This document shows, piece after piece, positions 16,434 through 24,266 of a stretch of DNA of 48,014 nucleotides (the stretch's first letter is position 1; every line of letters starts with the position of its first letter). Source of the stretch: an uncultured Bacteroidota bacterium. Its GTDB lineage: Bacteria; Bacteroidota; Bacteroidia; Flavobacteriales_F; PHOS-HE28. A program made the translations under genes and the position numbers. The notes below the pieces were generated by a model that saw only the letters and a program-made list of their open reading frames with translations, was not told the DNA's origin and searched no databases. The stretch covers positions 109,212-157,225 of the forward strand of contig CADEDY010000006.1 of assembly GCA_902826215.1 (NCBI GenBank). Direction: 5' to 3'.

Positions 16434-17239
16434 CGTGCCTGCTCTTTCCGCGCGGTCAACCCGTACACCATCGGCAATTTGCTTTCCATGCTTTTGATGC
16501 GGTACAGGCCATCGGCGCCTTGCACCGTATTCGCGAAACAATCGTGCGGCGAGCCATCCAGTTCCACGAAGCGTTCGATCCGCAGGCCAACGTCCAGCAA
16601 TGCGGTGAGCACTTCGCCCAGATCGTGGTTCCAGCCATAGGAGGGGAGTGCCACCGGCGCATCGCGGTCCGCGTAGGTGCCTTGTTCTTCTTCGGCGATC
16701 ACCCCACGATTGAAGTACGCATATTGCACATGCGTGAAGGCGTTGTCGAACATCCACATCACCGGGTGGAATTCAACGAAGACCAATTGCCCGCCCGGCT
16801 TCAAGTACCGCGCGATGTTCGCTGCCCAAGGCTTCAGATCGGGGAACCAACCGATGGTGCCGTAGCTGGTGTAGACCACATCGAACTTTGCGTCCAATGC
16901 GGGTACCGGTTCGATCACGTTGCTCAGCACCCAAGACCCCGTCAGATCGCACGCTTCGGCCAGTTTCTTCGCCTCGTCGAGGGCTACATCGGAGATGTCC
17001 AGGCCTGTCATCGTAGCGCCCATGCGGGCCAGCGAAAGGGTGTCCTGTCCGAAGTGGCATTGCATGTGCAGGATCCTTTTCCCGCGCACATCACCCAAGA
17101 GTTCCAGTTCCAACGCCGTCAGGGAATTCCGCCCCGCTACGAAGCTTTCCACATCGTACATCTTCGAGCCGAGGTGGTGTTGCACACGTGCGTTCCAGAG
17201 TGCGCGGTTCGCTTCGAACTGGTTCTCGAGATCGTTCAT
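16430..17239 (-). CDS. class I SAM-dependent methyltransferase
   Basis: The 269-residue protein has the methyltransferase order: motif I H-M-Q-C-H-F-G-Q-D-T-L-S-L-A-R-M-G-A (about 55-72), T-G-L-D-I-S-D-V-A-L-D-E-A (motif II), F-D-V-V-Y-T-S-Y-G-T (motif IV) and L-K-P-G-G-Q-L-V-F-V-E-F (motif post-IV/VI). The H-C-H-x-G-Q-D-T pattern and the C-terminal S-Y-G-W-N-H-D-L-G-E are found in a broad methyltransferase group without a known substrate. The N-terminus M-N-D-L-E-N-Q-F-E-A-N-R-A-L-W-N supports this start. TAGCTTCG on the minus strand (17244-17251) lies four bases upstream of the ATG, suggesting a leaderless message. Confidence 0.93.
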   Translation of the reverse strand: MNDLENQFEANRALWNARVQHHLGSKMYDVESFVAGRNSLTALELELLGDVRGKRILHMQCHFGQDTLSLARMGATMTGLDISDVALDEAKKLAEACDLTGSWVLSNVIEPVPALDAKFDVVYTSYGTIGWFPDLKPWAANIARYLKPGGQLVFVEFHPVMWMFDNAFTHVQYAYFNRGVIAEEEQGTYADRDAPVALPSYGWNHDLGEVLTALLDVGLRIERFVELDGSPHDCFANTVQGADGLYRIKSMESKLPMVYGLTARKEQAR

Positions 17240-17438
17240 CCGGCGAAGCTAGGGTCCATTGATCCCATCCACTGTTGAACGCCGATGTATGCTTCGGTCA
17301 ACAGCCAATATGGCCTTCGGTCATACCCCCTTTGGTTTCTTCGGTGCGCTGTGCGATCCATCCGCTTCCTTCCGCCATTCGCCGAAATGAAAAAGGCATG
17401 ATACCCTGTTCCGGCGGTAGCGATGCACCCATTCGACC

Positions 17439-17446
17439 TAGTTTTG
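17439..17446 (+). promoter_or_regulatory. possible -7 element for OmpA gene
   Basis: TAGTTTTG matches TANNTTTG and is identical to the -7 box at 11434. It ends 17 bases before the ATG at 17464. No TTG is found at the expected spacing upstream, so the promoter is tentative. The 224-base gap shows no other clear feature. Confidence 0.3.
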
Positions 17447-17463
17447 GCGATCAATCGAAATCG

Positions 17464-18354
17464 ATGCGAACCATGAACCGTTACGTCCTACCCCTGCTGG
17501 GCCTTTTGGTGCTCGGCTCCGGCTGTGTCTCCAAGAAGAAGTACGCCGCCATCCAAGCCTCCAACGAAACCCTCCACAACAAACTGGATGAGTGCAATCG
17601 CGGCCTTGATGCTTGCCGCGGCGAGAAGTCCGTGCTCGAAGCGCGAATCGCCGGGCTCGAAAGCAGCAACCAGCACCTGAAGGACCAGGTCGGTGAACTG
17701 AGCAATACCAACGCCGCGCTCCTCAACAACGTGGGCAATATGGCCACCCTCAGTGCCAAAGAAGCGCAGAACTTGGAGAAGTCGCTGGAGCAGATCAAGG
17801 AGCAGGATCTCCGCATCCGTTCTCTGCACGATGCGCTCTCCAAGAAGGACAGCGTCACGCTCGCCTTGGTGGTGAGCCTCAAGAGTTCCCTCGGGAACCT
17901 CAACGACACTGACGTGGTGGTGAACGTGGAGAAGAGCGTGGTCTTCATCTCCCTCAGCGACAAGATGCTCTTCAGCAGCGGCAGCACCACGCTCTCGCCC
18001 CGCGCCAAGGAGGTGCTGAGCAAGGTGGCCACCGTGGTGAACGATAAGCCCGAGATGGAGATCCTCGTGGAAGGCCATACCGACAATGTGCCCATCAAGC
18101 GCGACTGCTTCAAGGACAACTGGGACCTCAGCGCCTCACGTGCCACCGCCATCGCGCGGATCCTGCAAAGCGACTACAACGTGGCCCCCTCGCGGATCAC
18201 GGCCGGTGCCCGCAGCGAATACGTGCCGCTGGTCTCCAACGACACGCCCGAAGGCCGCTCCACCAACCGCCGCATCCGCATCGTCATCCTGCCCAAGCTC
18301 GATCAGTTCTACAATATGATCGAAAGCGGCCTCAAGCAGGCGAGCGGACAGTAG
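17464..18354 (+). CDS. OmpA family peptidoglycan-binding lipoprotein
   Basis: The 296-residue protein begins MRTMNRYVLPLLGLLVLGSG with a cysteine next, a lipobox-like signal. Residues about 30-140 are heptad-rich helices (coiled coil), and the last 130 form an OmpA/MotB C-terminal domain: V-E-G-H-T-D-N-V-P-I-K, N-W-D-L-S-A-S-R-A-T-A-I-A-R-I-L and a final G-R-S-T-N-R-R-I-R-I-V, with the Asp and Arg that hold diaminopimelate peptidoglycan. It would tether the outer membrane to the wall. The start is chosen at the ATG before the signal; an ATG nine bases later is possible. Confidence 0.93.
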   Translation: MRTMNRYVLPLLGLLVLGSGCVSKKKYAAIQASNETLHNKLDECNRGLDACRGEKSVLEARIAGLESSNQHLKDQVGELSNTNAALLNNVGNMATLSAKEAQNLEKSLEQIKEQDLRIRSLHDALSKKDSVTLALVVSLKSSLGNLNDTDVVVNVEKSVVFISLSDKMLFSSGSTTLSPRAKEVLSKVATVVNDKPEMEILVEGHTDNVPIKRDCFKDNWDLSASRATAIARILQSDYNVAPSRITAGARSEYVPLVSNDTPEGRSTNRRIRIVILPKLDQFYNMIESGLKQASGQ

Positions 18355-18373
18355 TGCCCGAACCTTGAAAATT

Positions 18374-18407
18374 GAACGGCGCCTGTCCTTTGGGATGGGC
18401 GCCGTTC
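18374..18407. terminator. strong bidirectional hairpin terminator
   Basis: GAACGGCGCCTGTCC, loop TTTG and GGATGGGCGCCGTTC make a 15-bp stem with two wobbles, 20 bases past the OmpA stop. The convergent ftsK stop is 73 bases away, so the hairpin can serve both strands. Confidence 0.7.
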
Positions 18408-18479
18408 TGGTCAAGAACAGTGCATAATACAACCCTTAAGTAGGCGCAGCACGCTCGTTCAATAGAGTAGGGGAGCCCC

Positions 18480-21053
18480 TCAGAAATTCCCGCCCCCCGC
18501 ATCCACCGGACGCAACAGCGCCTCCAGCGCCGACTCGTTCGGCACCATCACACGGCGCGCCTTGCTGCCTTCAAAACCACCGAGAATGCCAGCGGCTTCC
18601 AGTTGGTCCACGATGCGGCCTGCGCGGTTGTAGCCCAATTTCAATTTGCGTTGGATCAACGAGGTGCTGCCCTGTTGGGTCATCACCACCAAGCGGGCGG
18701 CATCTTCGAACATGCTGTCGCGCTCGCCGCTGTCCAGGTCTGTTCCGCCTTCGCCATCCTCGGTCGGCACGTCGGGGAGGATCAACGCCTCGGGGTAGCC
18801 ACGTTGGTTGCCGATGAAGTCGCAGATCTTGTCCACCTCCGGCGTGTCCACAAAAGCACACTGGATACGGATCAGGTCGTTGCCGGTGCTCAAGAGCATG
18901 TCGCCACGTCCGATCAATTGGTCGGCCCCGCCGCTGTCGAGAATGGTGCGGCTGTCGATCTTGCTCGTCACGCGGAAGGCGATACGGGCCGGGAAGTTGG
19001 CCTTGATGGTACCGGTGATGATGTTCACGCTCGGGCGCTGCGTCGCAATGATCAAGTGGATGCCGATGGCACGGGCCAACTGTGCCAAACGGGCGATCGG
19101 GGTTTCCACCTCGCGACCGGCCGTCATGATCAGATCCGCGAACTCGTCCACCACCAGCACGATGTAGGGGAGGAACCGGTGTCCGTTCTCCGGGTTCAAG
19201 CGGCGGCTGATGAATTTGGCGTTGTACTCCTTGATGTTACGCACCTGCGCATCCTTCAAGAGCTCGTAGCGCAGGTCCATCTCGATGCACAAACTGTTCA
19301 GCGTAGCCACCACCTTCTTGGTGTCGGTGATGATGGCATCGCTATCGCCCGGCAGCTTCGCGAGGAAGTGGCGCTCGATCTTGTTGAAGAGCGTGAGTTC
19401 CACCTTCTTCGGATCCACGAGCACGAACTTGATCTGGCTCGGGTGCTTCTTGTACAGCAGCGACACCAGGATCGCATTCAACCCAACGGACTTACCCTGT
19501 CCTGTGGCACCCGCCATCAGCAAGTGTGGCATCTTGGTCAGGTCCGTCACGAAGGTCTCGTTGCTGATGGTCTTGCCCAATACGAGGGGCAGGTCCATGC
19601 CGCTGTTCTGGAACTTCTCGCTCGCGATCACCGAGCGCATGCCCACGATCTGCGGCTTGCTGTTCGGTACCTCGATGCCGATGGTGCCCTTGCCGGGGAT
19701 CGGTGCGATGATGCGGATGCCCAACGCGGCCAAGCTCAACGCGATGTCGTCCTCCAGGTTCTTGATCTTGCTGATCCGCACACCCGCCTTCGGGATGATC
19801 TCGTACAGCGTCACTGTCGGTCCGATCGTTGCTTTGATCTTGTCGATGCCGATGTTGTAGTGGCCCAAGGTCTCCACGATGCGGTCCTTGTTCGCCTCCA
19901 GCTCTTCCTTCGTCACGGTGAGTTCGCCCGTGCCATGATCCACCAACAGGTCGATCGGGGGCAGCTCGTAATTGCTCAACTCCAAGGTCGGGTCGTACTC
20001 GCCGAATTCCTTCAGCTTGTCCTCGATCTGGTCTTCGCTCAGCACGGCATCCTCGGCACCGGCCGTCACGTCCATGCCGTTCAGGTTACCGGTCAACTCG
20101 TCCAAGCTGCCGACCACCGGACTCACCACAGGTTCCATCACTTCCAACGGCGCGGTTTCCAACTCCAAGGCCATGGGCGCTTCCACTTCTTCCATCAACT
20201 CTTCCGCTTCGGGCGGAAGATCTTCCGCCCCTGCGTCGTCCTCGACTTCCTCCTCCTCAGCTTCTTCCTCTTCTTCCACCACGTCTTCTTCTACTTCTTC
20301 CACCATCAGCCCCTTCATCGCCTCACGCACCCGAACCCCGCTCAGCGGTGCAGCCACTTCTTCCACTTCCTCAGCGGCTTCCTTGGCCACCGGCTTCATG
20401 CGTTCGAAGGCATCGGCCAGCCAACCGAACGAGGGATTGAAGGTGAATACCGTGAAGGCACCCAGCGCGAACACGATCAATGCGCCTGTGCCGAAGTTGC
20501 CCAACAAGGTCGTCAAGTGTTTGGTGATGGAGAAGCCGATGCCACCTCCTAGGAACATGTACTCGCCGCGGAACACGAAGCCGAGCACCGTCGGCAGCCA
20601 CACCATGGCCATGGCCGTCCAGCCCAAGGTGCGGCGGGGTGGGAGCAACCACTTGCCCAACAGAATGCGCACGCCACCGAGGAAACTCCACAGCACCATG
20701 CCGAACGCGGCGATGCCGAACCAGGTGTAGATGAAACGGTTCGCGGTCAGCGCACCCAGCTTGCCCAGCCAGTTCTCCGCATGGATCTCCGGACTGAAGA
20801 TCTCGCTCCACGAGCGCCCGATCAGGTCCTGGTCGATCCGCCATGTGAACAGGAACGAGGTGAAGGCCACCAGCAGAAAGGCCGAGCCCAGCACGAGGAA
20901 GAGGCCCGTCACTTTGTGCATGCGCTCATCGGCCAAGAAGGCCTTCACGCGGGCCATCCGACCGTCGCCTACAGGTTCATTCTTGCGTTTGCGCTTGGTG
21001 GGCGCAGCTGCTTCCTTGTCCTCCCGGACAGCGTTCCTTTTTGTGTTCCCCAA
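18480..21053 (-). CDS. ftsK: DNA translocase FtsK
   Basis: The 857-residue protein matches FtsK/SpoIIIE. Four membrane helices occupy roughly residues 48-200. An acidic linker follows (long runs of glutamate, about 230-285). The motor holds Walker A GATGQGKSVGLN near 512, Walker B L-V-V-D-E-F-A-D-L-I, and the R-L-A-Q-L-A-R-A-I-G-I-H-L-I-I-A-T-Q-R-P-S segment. A winged-helix gamma domain ends the protein (L-G-Y-N-R-A-G-R-I-V-D-Q-L-E). FtsK pumps chromosome DNA at the septum and activates XerCD dimer resolution at dif. The length fits a Bacteroidota FtsK with a short linker. A possible small membrane ORF lies 12 bases upstream. Confidence 0.97.
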   Translation of the reverse strand: MGNTKRNAVREDKEAAAPTKRKRKNEPVGDGRMARVKAFLADERMHKVTGLFLVLGSAFLLVAFTSFLFTWRIDQDLIGRSWSEIFSPEIHAENWLGKLGALTANRFIYTWFGIAAFGMVLWSFLGGVRILLGKWLLPPRRTLGWTAMAMVWLPTVLGFVFRGEYMFLGGGIGFSITKHLTTLLGNFGTGALIVFALGAFTVFTFNPSFGWLADAFERMKPVAKEAAEEVEEVAAPLSGVRVREAMKGLMVEEVEEDVVEEEEEAEEEEVEDDAGAEDLPPEAEELMEEVEAPMALELETAPLEVMEPVVSPVVGSLDELTGNLNGMDVTAGAEDAVLSEDQIEDKLKEFGEYDPTLELSNYELPPIDLLVDHGTGELTVTKEELEANKDRIVETLGHYNIGIDKIKATIGPTVTLYEIIPKAGVRISKIKNLEDDIALSLAALGIRIIAPIPGKGTIGIEVPNSKPQIVGMRSVIASEKFQNSGMDLPLVLGKTISNETFVTDLTKMPHLLMAGATGQGKSVGLNAILVSLLYKKHPSQIKFVLVDPKKVELTLFNKIERHFLAKLPGDSDAIITDTKKVVATLNSLCIEMDLRYELLKDAQVRNIKEYNAKFISRRLNPENGHRFLPYIVLVVDEFADLIMTAGREVETPIARLAQLARAIGIHLIIATQRPSVNIITGTIKANFPARIAFRVTSKIDSRTILDSGGADQLIGRGDMLLSTGNDLIRIQCAFVDTPEVDKICDFIGNQRGYPEALILPDVPTEDGEGGTDLDSGERDSMFEDAARLVVMTQQGSTSLIQRKLKLGYNRAGRIVDQLEAAGILGGFEGSKARRVMVPNESALEALLRPVDAGGGNF

Positions 21054-21065
21054 AGCTGAAAAGGC

Positions 21066-21260
21066 TTATTCCACGCGACTTCGCGATGCGATCAAAAGTA
21101 TCCCCGCACCTAAGGTCAACGTCCGGAAGGCCCTCGGCATTATCAACAGGCCAAGGTTGGTGGGCAACAAGCCACCCGGAAAGCACATCGAAAAGAAAGC
21201 GAAAAGACGGACCGCCAAGCCATTCCAGCGCAGCGAAGCCGCACTGATCACATCGGTCAC
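21066..21260 (-). CDS. possible small two-helix membrane protein upstream of ftsK
   Basis: A 64-codon frame gives a peptide with two hydrophobic stretches (L-A-V-R-L-F-A-F-F-S-M-C-F and L-G-L-L-I-M-P-R-A-F-R) and ends 12 bases before ftsK on the same strand. No family is recognised and no ribosome binding site is evident. It could be a real small membrane protein or a chance frame in a high-GC gap of about 300 bases; apart from it and the repeat at 21308-21349 I see nothing else there. Confidence 0.3.
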   Translation of the reverse strand: MTDVISAASLRWNGLAVRLFAFFSMCFPGGLLPTNLGLLIMPRAFRTLTLGAGILLIASRSRVE

Positions 21261-21307
21261 GAAAAAGGCAGGAACGGAACGAACACGCCTAGGTCAACAC
21301 CCACTGC

Positions 21308-21349
21308 GAACGGCGAGCTGCGAACTGCCAACTGCCAACTGCTGACTTC
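21308..21349. repeat. degenerate heptanucleotide tandem repeat (six units)
   Basis: Six consecutive 7-mers read GAACGGC, GAGCTGC, GAACTGC, CAACTGC, CAACTGC, TGACTTC. The core unit is (G/C)AACTGC. The run lies between ftsK and a lipoprotein gene and ends just before the stop of that gene. Short heptamer repeats of this type are scattered in noncoding DNA of many Bacteroidota. Confidence 0.65.
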
Positions 21350-21352
21350 AAA

Positions 21353-22060
21353 CTACATCGAGAAAGTCCCCAGCACCTCGGCCAGCTCATGGTTCAGCAC
21401 CTCGGCAGGCACCTGCTCGAAGTCGCTCTTCACCTCGAACTTCGAGGCATCCACGGTGCCAGGCGTCACGCTCAAGGCGTTCAAGCGCATACGCATGCCG
21501 TACTGCACCAGGTCATAGCGCATCAACACACCCGGTACCTCGGCGAATGGGCCGAACCAGTTCGGGTTCTTCAGGTTGATCTCGTTCGTGTACCAGATCT
21601 CGATCTCCGGTGCATCCAATTTGCTGAATACGGCGATGGCGCGTTTGCATGGGTAACCAGCGATCGTATCCCGGTCTTCGGTGTAGAGGATCGTCGGGAT
21701 CCCGCTGTCCGAATTGAACATCGAGAGGTCCCGCGGTTGCAGGTGCGATACCATCTTCTTGCTCATCAAGCTCAAATGGTAGTCCATTGCCTTGTCGACC
21801 CCGTCAGCCACCATGGTCGTCCGGAAGATGCCCATGCCAGCACTGAGTTCGGCCACCTGCTTATCGTTCGCGAAGGTCACCGTGGTGCGCTCCGGCAGCA
21901 TGCCCGCCATGATCCCGTCCGAGTCGTACTCCGGGAAGGTCAGCTCGTATTCGATCACACCCTCGCCCAGCTTGCCGCTGAAGAGGTTGGTGCCGCAGCC
22001 CGAAAGAATGGGGCAAGCCAGAACCGTGATGATCAGGAACTTCGTGTGGATGCGCTTCAT
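21353..22060 (-). CDS. lipoprotein of unknown function
   Basis: I do not recognise the 235-residue product. It begins MKRIHTKFLIITVLACPILS and then G-C, a clear lipobox (L-S-G-C), so it should be lipidated. Mature part contains G-V-I-E-Y-E-L-T-F-P-E-Y, V-T-F-A-N-D-K-Q-V and C-K-R-A-I-A-V-F-S, a beta-rich layout like GLPGLI/DUF4412-type proteins of this phylum, in which a protein first reports a phosphate-like or reporter fold; the match is loose. A single N-P-N-W-F-G-P-F segment recalls that group. A GTG 17 codons upstream is in frame, but the ATG gives the signal. Divergent from arginase across about 130 bases. Confidence 0.72.
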   Translation of the reverse strand: MKRIHTKFLIITVLACPILSGCGTNLFSGKLGEGVIEYELTFPEYDSDGIMAGMLPERTTVTFANDKQVAELSAGMGIFRTTMVADGVDKAMDYHLSLMSKKMVSHLQPRDLSMFNSDSGIPTILYTEDRDTIAGYPCKRAIAVFSKLDAPEIEIWYTNEINLKNPNWFGPFAEVPGVLMRYDLVQYGMRMRLNALSVTPGTVDASKFEVKSDFEQVPAEVLNHELAEVLGTFSM

Positions 22061-22190
22061 GAGGTCGTTCGTCGTTAAGAGTGGCCCTGTTACGCGAAAA
22101 GGGGGGCGCACGTTTCATCCCGGTCAAGGCGGGTTTCGGGCCCTCCCCGCGCCTGTCCTACCTTCGCCACGCCCTCATAGGACTTTCACC

Positions 22191-23129
22191 ATGGAATTGC
22201 GTTTGATAGAAGCTGCCTCCGAACTCGGGGCCGGCACACGGGGCACCAGCATGGGCATGGCCGCCCTGCGCGTAGCCGCTTGGAAACTCGGTAGTGAACT
22301 CTTCGGCCATGCCGAGGAAAGCATCCTACGGGATGAGAACGACGTGCTCTACGAGGACGACACCAGCCCCAACGCCCACCACATCGATGGCCTCATCCGC
22401 TTTGAAAGCGACTTGGCGTACGAAGTTTATAAGTACCTAAGGAATAGTGTTTTTCCGATCGTTGTTGGAGGAGATCATTCAATCGCCATCGGGTCCGTTT
22501 CGGGCACCAAGATGGCCTTCCCGAACGACCGCCTCGGGGTCATCTGGATCGACGCCCACGCCGACCTACATTCCCCTTGGACCACCCCCAGCGGCAACGT
22601 GCACGGTATGCCCTTGGCTTTGTTGATGCACATCGAGAAGCGGGGCAAGAACCGGCCTTTCGCCTTCACCATGGACACCTGGGACCGCCTTCGGAAGATC
22701 GGGGTGAACGGCCCCAAGCTCCTGCCTTCGGACCTGGTCTTCATCGCCCTGCGGGATTATGAGCCGGAGGAAGAAGCGATCCTGAAGGAATTCGGCGTCA
22801 AGATCATCACCGTGGATCAGCTTCGGGAGAAAGGCGCTGAAGCCGTGGTCGCCGAAACCCTGGCCCACCTCAGTGTCTGCGAGCGTATTCACGTCAGCTT
22901 CGATGTGGACAGCTTGGACCCTTCCGTTTCGGTGGGTACCGGCACACCCGTCCCGCATGGCCTCTTCCCCGACGAGGCTTCTGCACTGCTCCAAGGCTTC
23001 TGCCGCGAACCCAAGACAGCAACCTTGGATGTGGTGGAGATCAATCCTGCTTTGGATACCGGCAACGCCATGGCCGAAGCCACCCTGAAGATCCTGGAGC
23101 CCTTGTTCCCGATCCTACGCGCTCGCTGA
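22191..23129 (+). CDS. arginase family protein
   Basis: The 312-residue protein is a ureohydrolase. Metal ligands are in place: G-G-D-H-S (93-97), D-A-H-A-D-L-H (121-127), and S-F-D-V-D-S-L-D-P (236-244), with N-V-H-G-M-P at 136-141. The family turns arginine to ornithine and urea, or cleaves related amidino compounds with a two-manganese site. The N-V-H-G-M-P stretch and the neighbours CtlX and ArgS favour true arginase over agmatinase or formimidoylglutamase, but substrate is not proven. Start is the ATG giving MELRLIEAASELGAGTRGTS; the upstream reading overlaps the lipoprotein gene in antisense. TACCTTCG at 22159-22166 may be its -7 element. Confidence 0.9.
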   Translation: MELRLIEAASELGAGTRGTSMGMAALRVAAWKLGSELFGHAEESILRDENDVLYEDDTSPNAHHIDGLIRFESDLAYEVYKYLRNSVFPIVVGGDHSIAIGSVSGTKMAFPNDRLGVIWIDAHADLHSPWTTPSGNVHGMPLALLMHIEKRGKNRPFAFTMDTWDRLRKIGVNGPKLLPSDLVFIALRDYEPEEEAILKEFGVKIITVDQLREKGAEAVVAETLAHLSVCERIHVSFDVDSLDPSVSVGTGTPVPHGLFPDEASALLQGFCREPKTATLDVVEINPALDTGNAMAEATLKILEPLFPILRAR

Positions 23130-23156
23130 TCACAGAAGGATACCTGCCGGAATTGG

Positions 23157-24116
23157 ATGAGCCAACAGGTCGCTAGCTCCGTCATCCTGATCCGCCCGAC
23201 CGGCTTCGGGTACGACCCCGAGACCGCCGAAAGCAACAATTTCCAACACCCCAGCAAGGATCCGGGCCTTCGGCTTCAGGTAGCCGAGGAGTTCGATGGG
23301 CTCTTGGAAGCACTCCGTTCAGCCGGTGTTGGTATCACGGTCCTCGATCCAAAGGATCCGAAGGCGCCCAACGGCGTATTCCCGAACAATTGGTTCAGCA
23401 CCCACGACGATGGTGCCGTGGTGCTCTACCCCATGCGCACCAACTCGCGCCGAAGCGAACGTGACCCGGACATGGCCAAGGTGCTTGTGCGCGAGGGCTT
23501 CAACGCCCGCGATACGGTCGACATCAGCGGCTGGGAACACAAAGGTCTCATCCTCGAAGGCACCGGCAGCTTGGTCCTGGACCGGATCAACCATAAGGCC
23601 TTCGCATGCATCAGCGAGCGGACCACCGAAGCGGCCGTAAGCGCATGGTGCGAGCGGTTCAATTACACCCCGATCACCTTCACCGCGACCGAGGATGGCC
23701 GCATTCCCGATGGCTCCGGCGTGCGCGGTGTTCCGGTGTACCACACCAACGTGGTCATGAGCATCGGGGAAAAGTTCGCCGTCGTCTGCTTGGATGCCAT
23801 GCCCTATCCAGCCGAGCGCCAAGAAGTGGTGGAGGAATTGAAGAAGAGCGGCAAGGAGGTCATTCCGATCGGCATCGAACAGATGCAGCACTTCCTGGGG
23901 AACATGCTTCAGGTCATCGGCCGACCGCATGCCGATGCTCCATTCTCCCCCTACATCTTCCTTTCGGAGACCGCATTCGTGCAACTGCATCCCGAACAAC
24001 GGATCGCGCTGCAACAACACGGGCAATTGGTCCCGGTTCCCATCCCAACGATCGAATCGGTCGGAGGTGGAAGCGTGCGTTGCATGCTGGCCGAGAACTT
24101 CCTCTCCCGACGCTGA
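23157..24116 (+). CDS. ctlX: CtlX-type citrulline hydrolase (amidinotransferase superfamily)
   Basis: The 319-residue protein belongs to the amidinotransferase superfamily: P-N-N-W-F-S-T-H-D-D (76-85), L-E-G-T-G-S-L-V-L-D-R (133-143), a catalytic-type histidine in V-Y-H-T-N-V-V (196), and a nucleophile cysteine near the end in V-R-C-M-L-A-E-N (309). This arrangement matches CtlX, which hydrolyses citrulline to ornithine, ammonia and CO2. Guanidine-modifying relatives of the same fold are possible, so substrate is not certain. It follows arginase by 27 bases, in one probable operon, and is closed by the hairpin at 24122-24152. Confidence 0.85.
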   Translation: MSQQVASSVILIRPTGFGYDPETAESNNFQHPSKDPGLRLQVAEEFDGLLEALRSAGVGITVLDPKDPKAPNGVFPNNWFSTHDDGAVVLYPMRTNSRRSERDPDMAKVLVREGFNARDTVDISGWEHKGLILEGTGSLVLDRINHKAFACISERTTEAAVSAWCERFNYTPITFTATEDGRIPDGSGVRGVPVYHTNVVMSIGEKFAVVCLDAMPYPAERQEVVEELKKSGKEVIPIGIEQMQHFLGNMLQVIGRPHADAPFSPYIFLSETAFVQLHPEQRIALQQHGQLVPVPIPTIESVGGGSVRCMLAENFLSRR

Positions 24117-24121
24117 GCGTC

Positions 24122-24152
24122 ATGCCGGGAACGCGTTAGCGTTATCCGGCAT
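24122..24152 (+). terminator. REP-like hairpin after ctlX
   Basis: ATGCCGG at 24122 pairs with CCGGCAT at 24146-24152, and AACGC with GCGTT inside, around the loop GTTA, with a small internal mismatch. It starts 5 bases after the ctlX stop, so it may be a terminator. The arm TTATCCGGC resembles enterobacterial REP sequence. Confidence 0.45.
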
Positions 24153-24266
24153 CTCACCAATGCCCGAGTGTGATCGTGAGGCGCTGGATATCCCAATGAA
24201 CCCATACTTCCAGTGTGACCTTTTGATCGCGGATCGTTCCGTGCTTTCGTGCCAACTTTGCGGCCC

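Noticed and set aside
20200..20300. glutamate-rich low-complexity DNA that might be a microsatellite
   Set aside because: It encodes the acidic linker of FtsK in frame and is expected for the protein.
18603..20552. 649-codon open frame antisense to ftsK
   Set aside because: The ftsK reading has all expected motifs; the antisense peptide is histidine/glutamine-rich with no family features.
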